6,987 nucleotides of DNA from DATARH01 sp050246595 (lineage in GTDB: Bacteria; Pseudomonadota; Alphaproteobacteria; ATCC43930; CGMCC-115725), in the NCBI GenBank assembly GCA_050246595.1, contig JBFWVT010000130.1, positions 1 through 6,987 of the forward strand, in the 5' to 3' direction. Positions 1 to 5,024 of this stretch are shown here, in pieces (positions within the stretch are counted from its first letter, which is position 1; each line of letters begins with the position of its first letter). A program made the position numbers and the translations under genes. The notes beneath the pieces were generated by a model, which saw only the letters and a list, made by a program, of their open reading frames with translations, ran no database searches and was not told the origin of the DNA.

Positions 1-126
1 ATCCGCGCACCACCGAGGACACGTGGCGCCAGATCGGCTCCTTGCTCGATCATTTCACCGCACAGGAATGCGCAAACTACCTCGCCAATGCCGGCTACGC
101 TTCAACCTGAAACGATCACGCTCTAG
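1..126 (+). mobile_element. IS630-family insertion sequence, right-hand end (partial)
   Basis: The first 126 bases reappear as a reverse complement at 6862-6987 with one difference (position 57, A against T). The block holds the end of a transposase frame, then a short tail finishing in CTAG (123-126). IS630-family elements insert at TA dinucleotides, and CTAG contains that TA. Homology between the two copies stops exactly at base 126, which marks the element's edge. The rest of the IS lies outside the window. The family call rests on the recognisable transposase C-terminus and the terminal TA. Confidence 0.8.
3..110 (+). CDS. IS630-family transposase, C-terminal 35 residues (5' end outside window)
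   Basis: The frame is open from base 3 and ends at TGA 108-110. It encodes the end of a DDE-superfamily IS630-type transposase, with the typical tail TWRQIGSLLDHF followed by CANYLANAGY. None of the DDE catalytic residues are in the window, so activity cannot be judged. The coding region ends 16 bases before the IS edge, as is usual for this family. The copy at the other end of the window differs by one residue (Thr here, Ser there). Confidence 0.8.
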   Translation, partial: PRTTEDTWRQIGSLLDHFTAQECANYLANAGYAST

Positions 127-127
127 C

Positions 128-596
128 TGGTTCGTGATTGCCAGCTTCTTGCCGGCGCTGCGCCGCGCGCGCACGCGCGCTGATCGGCTCCAATCATCCG
201 TTCGCGTCCCGGCGCTTCCGCACCGACGGGCGCACGATCTTTGCCGAGATTGCCGACCAGACCGGCGAGAGGCAGCTTCTCGACCTCGCACGGAACCAGC
301 TCGCTTTCGGCCGGGTCATCGGCCCGAGCCTCTATGCCGGGATCGAATTTTCCGCCGACGACATGCCGGCGCGCTGGTGGCCGCTCGGTCAGGATACGCC
401 GGTGGTGATCGACCCGGCGCGCGCGTTCGGGCAGCCGATCGTCAGCGATGCCGGCGTGCCGACGCGCACCCTTGCCGACGCCGTTTCGGCCGAAGGGTCG
501 GTTGCGGCTGTTGCTCGGCTCTTCCGGATCGAACCGCGCTCGGTGCCGGCCGCGCTTCGCTTCGAGCAGCGGGTCGCCGAACGGCTGGCGGCGTGA
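128..596 (+). pseudogene. DUF433-type antitoxin, N-terminally truncated beside the IS
   Basis: The clearly coding part runs from about 190 to TGA 594-596, from HPFASRRFRTDG to AERLAA. The C-terminal stretch from about residue 95 of the TTG-138 frame (RTLADAVSAEGSVAAVARLF) is the DUF433 helix-turn-helix-like domain of VapB-like antitoxins. Full family members are roughly 200-220 residues and carry an N-terminal MerR-like HTH. Here that part is missing because the IS edge is at 126. Between 128 and about 180 the family-like sequence (WFVIASFLPALRRA) is in another frame from the rest, so an internal deletion or frameshift has also occurred. TTG at 138 allows a 152-residue product, but its first 18 residues do not look native. 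The gene overlaps the toxin start by four bases (GTGA, 593-596), the usual translational coupling of such pairs. Function is inferred from family and neighbour. Confidence 0.6.
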
Positions 597-999
597 AGGT
601 CTTTCTCGACGCCAACCTGTCACCCTATCTCGCCCACGCGCTGAACGCCCTCCTTGAGCCGGAAGGCGATCATGTCGTGCATCTGACCGACCGCTTCGCC
701 CGAGACACGGATGATCGCGACTGGATCACAGCGCTCGCGGCCGAGGGTGAATGGGTCGTTATTTCCGGCGATATGCGCATCTTCCGGAATCGTCTCGAAC
801 GCGAGGCGTGGCGGCGCAGCCGCCTGGTCGTGTTCTTTCTGGCGCCGCAATGGAGAAGGCCCGGAACATCGAGAAGGCTTGGCGACTGCTCCGCCGGTGG
901 CTGCTCATCCGCGAACAAGTGGCGCTGGTGGCGCCGCCGGCCGCGTTCGAACTGCCGTTCGCCTACGGAAATGGTCGGCTGAGGGTGCTCCGGGACTGA
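593..999 (+). pseudogene. PIN-like (DUF5615-type) toxin, frameshifted
   Basis: The GTG start at 593 overlaps the antitoxin stop. The product begins VKVFLDANLSPYLAHAL, the hallmark start of PIN-like DUF5615/Mut7-C toxins, predicted to be RNases. Candidate acidic metal ligands are D6, D40 or D43, and D60 (in ISGD). Frame 2 follows the family up to FFLAPQW (residue 87, base 853). The family sequence then continues in frame 1 (EKARNIEKAWRLLRRW to RLRVLRD), ending at TGA 997-999. Restoring one G in the GG at 852-853 would give TGG GAG AAG and a continuous 135-residue protein of normal family length. As written, translation runs on out of frame to TGA 980-982 and gives 129 residues with a nonsense Arg/Trp-rich tail. 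The acidic residues precede the shift, but the C-terminal third of the fold is lost. A sequencing error in the G run is the alternative. Confidence 0.65.
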
Positions 1000-1098
1000 T
1001 CGGTGCGGCGCCACTATCTCCCCAGCCCAGGACACAACGGCAGGGATACCCGCGCCCAACATTCCACAAACCGTCGCCAGTGCCGACGCCTCCTTCAT
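1000..1098 (-). pseudogene. Truncated small phage gene downstream of the gp14-like gene
   Basis: ATG at 1098-1096 overlaps the stop of the upstream gene as TGATG, a common coupling junction in phage operons. The first 33 codons look native, with a hydrophobic stretch (CGMLGAGIPAVVSWAGEI, about residues 11-28) that could be a membrane segment. From base 999 down the frame stays open, but only as the antisense of the toxin gene, so the native gene seems to end at this junction. The product is not recognised. A small phage membrane protein is possible but not shown. Confidence 0.35.
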
Positions 1099-1640
1099 CA
1101 GTAAAGCCCGCCGGTGCCAGTACCGGGCGGCCCGTCGAGACCTTGACCTGCGGCCGCCGGATCCGATCCGCCGAATATTGAAATCCACCCCAGCGCGTGA
1201 CCGGCGCCGCCGAGCAATGACGCGCCGGCCTGACAGCTCGCAGCCGTGCTCGCCGCCTCGCCGGTCAGCGCCGCGATCTGCGCCCGGTTCATCGCCTCGG
1301 TCGCCGAGAGTTCGCCCTCGTAGAATTTGACCCGCTCGGCGAGCTTCAGTTGCTCGGCGGTGTCGGCGTAGACATCCTGCGGGGTGCCGCTCGCCAGATC
1401 GATCCCGGCCGCGCCGTACCCGGCCCGCTGCGCGCCCCTGAGCCTGGCCCCGGCGTAGCGCAGCCGATCGACCGACGCGCCCGAGGATTGCAGCGCCTGC
1501 GTCGCGTTGATGACCCCGATCTCGCGGTTGAACCCGGCTGCCTGTTGCGCTGCCCGGCCGCTCTCGCGTGCGCCGCGCGCGCCGACGCCGTCGCCGATCA
1601 GGCCCAGTCCGGCTCCAGCAGCGGCAAGAAGGTTCGACAT
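1098..1640 (-). CDS. T7 gp14-like internal virion (core) protein
   Basis: The product is 180 residues, from ATG 1640-1638 to TGA 1100-1098. A good ribosome site (GGAAGGA) lies about seven bases before the ATG. An N-terminal Ala/Gly-rich hydrophobic segment (residues 3-20) is followed by a long helical, Ala/Gln/Arg/Glu-rich body. The mid-protein motif RAGYGAAGIDLASGTPQDVYADTA (about residues 72-95) is the one I associate with internal virion proteins of podovirus-like phages, related to T7 gp14, which enter the cell envelope during DNA ejection. The tail is Gly/Pro-rich. Neighbours on the same strand are other virion-type genes, with a 17-base gap upstream and a one-base overlap downstream. 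It appears full length. The family call is by motif recall; a generic phage structural protein is the alternative. Confidence 0.6.
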   Translation of the reverse strand: MSNLLAAAGAGLGLIGDGVGARGARESGRAAQQAAGFNREIGVINATQALQSSGASVDRLRYAGARLRGAQRAGYGAAGIDLASGTPQDVYADTAEQLKLAERVKFYEGELSATEAMNRAQIAALTGEAASTAASCQAGASLLGGAGHALGWISIFGGSDPAAAGQGLDGPPGTGTGGLY

Positions 1641-1657
1641 TTCGGTTCCTTCCGTGC

Positions 1658-1921
1658 TTACGGCAGCCCGCGCGGCAGGGTGCGCGCGATGCCCGGCAGA
1701 TCTTCCGGAGCGTCCGGCCAGCGGCTCGAAAACTGCGTCGCCGATACCGTTCTCCCTGCCGCGCCGCGGTGCACGGCGCCGGTAATCTCGGATTCTGGCG
1801 CCACCGCAGCCGCTGGCGCGATCTCGCCGACACGCACATTGTCCGGCACCGGATCAGGTGCGAGCGGTGGCAGGTGCACAGGCCGGCGCCGGTCCGCGAA
1901 GCCGCGAAACAGCCCAACCAC
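1658..1921 (-). CDS. Phage virion-type protein segment (separate small gene or C-terminus of the upstream gene)
   Basis: The frame opens at GTG 1921-1919 and ends at the stop codon at 1658-1660 (87 residues), just before the ribosome site of the gp14-like gene. Composition is protein-like and Pro/Val-rich, for example PLAPDPVPDNVRVGEIAPAA and SRWPDAPEDLPGIARTLP. This frame is more plausible here than the overlapping frame, which turns Arg/Cys-rich. A GGGGAG nine bases before GTG could serve as a ribosome site, so an independent gene is possible. It could equally be the C-terminus of the gene beginning at 2968, reached through a second frame change near 1925. No family is recognised. Confidence 0.45.
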   Translation of the reverse strand: MVGLFRGFADRRRPVHLPPLAPDPVPDNVRVGEIAPAAAVAPESEITGAVHRGAAGRTVSATQFSSRWPDAPEDLPGIARTLPRGLP

Positions 1922-2328
1922 GACGGCGTGCTCCCCGCCTCTGTGGCCGGTGCTGCGCCGCCTTCCGGATAGGCCGCAGCGAACAGCGACGACATCTCGG
2001 CCGCGGCTGCTTCGCGCATCGCGCGGTCCCGGCTTTGGTATCGAGCCATGAAGCCCTGATCACGGTACAGCTCGTCAATGCGCTGCCGGGCCGCTGCCGG
2101 GTCAAGCCGCCCGCCCGAACCGCTCGGCGCCGGGATGGTGCCGATCGGCGCCCCGACCACGGCCGGATTCGTGTCTGCATTGGCTACCGCCTCGGGGTAG
2201 GCGATCTTATGCAGATACTCGAATTCCCGCTTCGCCTGTTCGTGCAAAGGGTTGGCGCGATCGGTATACGCCGCTTTCCATTCCTCGTACTTTGGATCGG
2301 TCAGCGCCAAGTGGGCGAGCACCGGGTG
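1922..2328 (-). pseudogene. Middle segment of a frame-shifted phage virion/scaffold-like gene
   Basis: From about 2328 down, coding character moves to a new frame: HPVLAHLALTDPKYEEWKAA, then a charged helical stretch (EQAKREFEYLHKIAYPEA), a Gly/Pro linker, and a second helical part (RIDELYRDQGFMARYQSRD to EMSSLFAAAYPEGG). The helical charged segments with a Pro/Gly linker suggest a scaffold- or core-like virion protein, but no family is identified. The only nearby in-frame start is GTG 2322-2320, without a convincing ribosome site, so it is most likely the continuation of the gene starting at 2968. After about 1930 this frame loses protein-like character and coding passes to the 1658-1921 segment. 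Confidence 0.5.
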
Positions 2329-2968
2329 CCGGCGTGGCGGGCGCGTCGGTGTCGTGCAGCGCGGCGAGCAGATCGCTTTCGCTTTCTCGCAGCTCGCGTT
2401 TTGCGCCCGCGAAGGCGCCAACGTCGAACGGAAACAGGGTAAGCGGCCGTACCGGCGACCCGCCGACGCGAAGATGTTTCCAACCCGTCGCCGCAATCCG
2501 GGCGACGATTTCGGCCGAATTGAAAAACCGCTCGGCGCGATGGCTGCCGTCGATCGCGGTGATGGCCTGGCCGCGCTCGATGAGTTCCACGGCTGCCGTC
2601 GCAAGAGCTTTAATCCGGCGCTCGACCTCTTCCGCCTGCGCCAGATAGTTGCCCGCGGCCTTGGCGCGTCGTTGCCGAGCCGCTCCTGCTTCCTGGCGCT
2701 GTTGCTCGGCTTCCGCTGCGGCCTCGTCGGCCGCGGCTTTTCCCTCAGCCGTGGCGTGCGCCCGCCGTAGATCCCGCTCGCGCGCGGCGAGCTCGGTAAG
2801 CCGCCGATCGCGCGCCTCCCGGCCCGCATTCTCGTCACCGGACAGCAGCGCCGCCGTCGCCTCTTCGCCCAGACGTTCCCGCTCGGCCTCAACCTCACCG
2901 AGCTGCCGCGCCAGCCCCGTTGCCTTGTCGCACCAGATCCCGTTGCGGAAATAATCGAGAATGCTCAT
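2207..2968 (-). CDS. Coiled-coil phage virion-associated protein, N-terminal part of a frameshifted gene
   Basis: ATG at 2968-2966 is preceded by AAAGG at about eight bases; an upstream in-frame start at 3019 has weaker support. The product begins MSILDYFRNGIWCDKATG. Residues 20-130 are Ala/Glu/Arg-rich with heptad-like spacing and form a likely long coiled coil. A more globular part follows (residues 131-185, with TGWKHLRVGG and LTLFPFDVGAF), then a charged helix (RELRESESDLLAALHDTD) near residue 208. Native character then ends, and the remaining 43 residues to the stop at 2207 are Arg/Ser/Gly-rich and look out of frame, while a plausible continuation appears one base over from 2328. One base gained in 2328-2345 would explain this. 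With the 1922-2328 and 1658-1921 segments the restored protein would be about 430 residues. The virion role is inferred from the gp14-like neighbour only. Confidence 0.5.
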   Translation of the reverse strand: MSILDYFRNGIWCDKATGLARQLGEVEAERERLGEEATAALLSGDENAGREARDRRLTELAARERDLRRAHATAEGKAAADEAAAEAEQQRQEAGAARQRRAKAAGNYLAQAEEVERRIKALATAAVELIERGQAITAIDGSHRAERFFNSAEIVARIAATGWKHLRVGGSPVRPLTLFPFDVGAFAGAKRELRESESDLLAALHDTDAPATPAPGARPLGADRSKVRGMESGVYRSRQPFARTGEAGIRVSA

Positions 2969-3038
2969 CGTTGAGCCTTTCGCCGCCCCGGCCCGCTTAA
3001 AGGTCCGGCGCGGTTCCAAAAAAATTTTCAGGTAGTCG
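2969..3038. other. Gap between primase stub and virion gene; candidate deletion scar
   Basis: These 70 bases hold the ribosome site of the coiled-coil gene and an A/T run (AAAAAAATTTT at 3018-3028) but no gene. The last native primase codons are near 3066, so the deletion joint probably lies between about 3040 and 3066, inside the annotated tail of the primase. No stem precedes the T run on the minus strand, so it is not called a terminator. Confidence 0.4.
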
Positions 3039-3722
3039 CTAAAGCACGGCGCCAGCCCCGTCTATCATGTCGGGCGTCAGAAGATAGCCAAACATGCGCT
3101 TCAATTGCGCCCTTGCCTCGATGTCGTCGGGCAAAACCTGTTCGAGGAACCTCAACCAGCGCGGGCAGGTCGCCTCAGGCTCGTAACCAAAATCGAGGCT
3201 GTTCGGCGTGAAGAAATCGGGCGTATGCGGCACTTGGCTCATCGTCGGCCAGTGCAGCAGCGTATTGCGACAGGACAGTATGTCCTCGGCGGCCATGTCG
3301 GGCGGTGCCTCGGTCAGCCAGACCGGCGGCGCGATCTCGCCCAGCAGATGGGTTAGGGCCTTCAGCGCGTGCAGGATGTCGCCGATCTTGCGCCGGTCCG
3401 GGTTGAACCGATCGGCATTTGCCTTCCCTGTCCGAACAGCCGGTTCCGTGTAGTCGTAGATTTCGGCCGTAAGCCGATCCTCTTCGATCGGTCGATAGGC
3501 GAGGCCGTCATAGCGGTGGAAGACCGCGCCGTGGCACCGCAGCAGTTTGCGCCCCAGCTCATCGACATGCCACGCGTCGAGAAACTTGGCGGCTGTTTCG
3601 AGCGGCGCGGCCGGGTCAAGAACGAGCATACTGGCGGAGCGTCCCCCGGCGCCAGCGCCCCCACCCCTGAGTTTGCGCCGCATGTCGTCCAGGTGCGCGA
3701 TATTGGCTCCCTCAACCGGCAT
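3039..3722 (-). pseudogene. P4-type phage primase/helicase (D5_N domain), C-terminally truncated
   Basis: The product is 227 residues. ATG 3722-3720 overlaps the end of the HTH gene by 11 bases and has GGAAGGA about six bases upstream. Residues 33-215 match the D5 N-terminal region of phage/plasmid primases of the P4 family: DAWHVDELGRKLL, FHRYDGLAYRPIEE, NTLLHW, then HTPDFFTPNSLDFGYEPEA and RFLEQVLPDDIEARAQLKRM. In complete proteins the segment ending GYLLTPD leads straight into the Walker A loop of a superfamily 3 helicase. Here the sequence leaves the family at about residue 219 and stops eight codons later (TAG 3041-3039). The whole ATPase/helicase domain is therefore missing and the protein cannot unwind DNA. 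It is transcribed with the HTH gene as an early replication unit. Truncation by a deletion that joined it to the virion genes is the inferred cause. Confidence 0.7.
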
Positions 3723-4104
3723 GGCGGAAGGTCCTTCCGGAAAGGCTCAATTCGCGTGCGCAGGCCGCATCGACGATCGCAACGATCGGCGCGTTGGACA
3801 GCGCGCCGTGGCCCCGCGTCGCATTCCATGCGCGCGCCAGATCGAGCACGAAGTATGGATTGTCCCCGCGCCAGAGCTTCCGCGCGGCCATGCGGCTGAT
3901 GACGAGATGTGCGTGACGCAGCTCGGGCGGCTCGGCGACCGGCACAAAGTCCTCGCCGCCCGGTGCCGGCTCCGGGGCGCCGTCGAGACCCAGCAATTGC
4001 CGGATCGACCGCGCTGTGACCCGCGGCCCGAGGCCATCAACCTTGATGACCTCCAGCTTCTTCTCGGCAATCAGGCAATACACGGACGATCTGCTGCCAT
4101 GCAT
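3712..4104 (-). CDS. Helix-turn-helix (excisionase/AlpA-like) DNA-binding protein, start uncertain
   Basis: From ATG 4104 the product is 130 residues. Its first 38 (MHGSRSSVYCLIAEKKLEVI to RSIRQLLG) are the second half of an excisionase-type HTH domain: the recognition helix, a wing and the final helix. The first helix is encoded just upstream in frame (AAYTIPGAAKV, about 4107-4140), so the native start must precede 4104. The frame is open back to TAG 4188-4186, but no ATG, GTG or TTG lies between. CTG 4158-4156, four bases after AAGGA, is a possible start. The C-terminal half (residues 60-130) is unrecognised. The 11-base overlap with the primase gene suggests coupling. Such proteins control excision or early genes in P4-like elements, and the repeats at 4223-4266 are plausible binding sites. 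Confidence 0.55.
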   Translation of the reverse strand: MHGSRSSVYCLIAEKKLEVIKVDGLGPRVTARSIRQLLGLDGAPEPAPGGEDFVPVAEPPELRHAHLVISRMAARKLWRGDNPYFVLDLARAWNATRGHGALSNAPIVAIVDAACARELSLSGRTFRHAG

Positions 4105-4188
4105 GACCTTTGCGGCGCCGGGAATGGTGTATGCCGCTTGACCGTCGATCGTCTCCAGTTTGTCCTTAGGAATATCAGGGAATCGCTA

Positions 4189-4276
4189 ACGATCGGTCGC
4201 ACACTTGATGGACGTAGTCAACGTGTAGCACGATAAAATCGTGATGATCGTGTAAGATGCGTGTAGCGAGGCGCTC
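4189..4276. promoter_or_regulatory. Divergent control region with palindrome and GTGTAG repeats
   Basis: This gap separates the HTH/primase pair (-) from the zinc-ribbon gene (+). It contains a perfect palindrome, CACGAT-AAA-ATCGTG (4229-4243), a third ATCGTG half-site at 4247-4252, and GTGTAG-type repeats at 4223-4228, 4250-4255 (GTGTAA) and 4261-4266. A TTGACT box on the minus strand (4221-4216) could be the -35 of the HTH operon, though no strong -10 follows at 17 bases. TAAAAT (4234-4239) within the palindrome could be a -10 for the plus gene. An operator role is inferred from position and symmetry. Confidence 0.4.
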
Positions 4277-5011
4277 TTGTCAATTTTGGATATCGAGTTC
4301 GAATGGCCGGTGGCCTCCTGCGGCTACGTGGTTCGCGAGGTGCAGCCGGTGCCGCAGGAGCGAACGCAGAGGCCTTCGGAATATCGGCAGGTCGGTTTTT
4401 TACAAGTGCCTGTTATTCCGCCGCCGTCTCTGTTAAATGAGCAGTCTGGCGGATTGTTCATTGTTCCGAGATGTGCGGAGGCCGATTTCTGCACAAAACG
4501 GCCGCTGGCATTAAATCCAAGTCTTTATCTTCAATTCGCTCGTCTCAATGATGATCCCAAGGCATTTGCAGATTTTGCGACTTCTTGGGGATATCTATTC
4601 GGCTGGTCCTACAACCAAAAAGAAGGCGAGAGCGTCTTTAGATGGCGGGAGGAACGTCGTCTATTACGTCAGGCCCTTGAATGGGCCGAGCGCGATCCCC
4701 GGAACCTTCTGCATTTCGCGGCAATCGAACCGGAGTCGGGCGGCCAGCGAATAGCACCGCGTTTGAGCGCAACACTGACCTGGACCGGGAAGCTGTCGCT
4801 TCGGTTTAGGCTGGCCAGCCTTGTAGGAGCGCTCTGGCTCCAGTTCATGCAGGTAGTAACACAGGGTGGCGAGATCAAAAGCTGTGATCAGTGCGGTACT
4901 TAGTTCGAACGCGGACCCGGCACGGAGCGTGGCCGGAAGGCGCGGTTCTGCTCGGATGCCTGTCGGTTTGGCTTCCATAATCGACGGCGGGCCAAGCAAG
5001 ACGCGCCGTGA
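4277..5011 (+). pseudogene. Uncharacterised protein with C-terminal zinc ribbon, interrupted by an amber codon
   Basis: Reading from TTG 4277 gives 208 residues to TAG 4901-4903; the same frame then continues 35 residues to TGA 5009-5011. The last part holds a four-cysteine motif split by the TAG: C203-x2-C206 before it and C225-x3-C229 after it, in the context CDQCGT-stop-FERGPGTERG and then RFCSDACRFGFHNRRR. This zinc ribbon occurs at the end of various bacterial proteins of unknown role, usually with an aromatic or polar residue where the TAG stands; TGG to TAG would be one change. The N-terminal part has PSLYLQFARLNDDPKAFADF (residues 81-100) and a later helical segment, with no recognised domain. 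Sequence at about 4385-4665 is visibly more AT-rich than its neighbours. It faces the integrase tail to tail (13-base gap) and lies opposite to the other element genes, the position of a cargo gene. Function unknown. Confidence 0.55.
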
Positions 5012-5024
5012 CGGCCATGCCCTC

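Noticed and set aside
23..982. A 319-codon plus-strand open frame from inside the IS to the toxin
   Set aside because: Only 593-853 matches a family (the PIN-like toxin). The upstream part is out of frame with the transposase and the antitoxin.
1350..2442. Several plus-strand open frames opposite the virion genes
   Set aside because: Arg/Ala/Pro-rich shadows of the minus-strand genes, without start signals or recognisable motifs.
670..2898. A single 742-codon minus-strand open frame
   Set aside because: It passes through antisense of the toxin, out-of-frame parts of the gp14-like gene and other segments. Only about 1930-2328 and 1000-1098 look protein-like in it; the rest is Arg-rich high-GC read-through.
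3018..3028. T run after the primase stop as an intrinsic terminator (minus strand)
   Set aside because: No GC-rich stem precedes it in the right position, and a ribosome site and gene follow closely.
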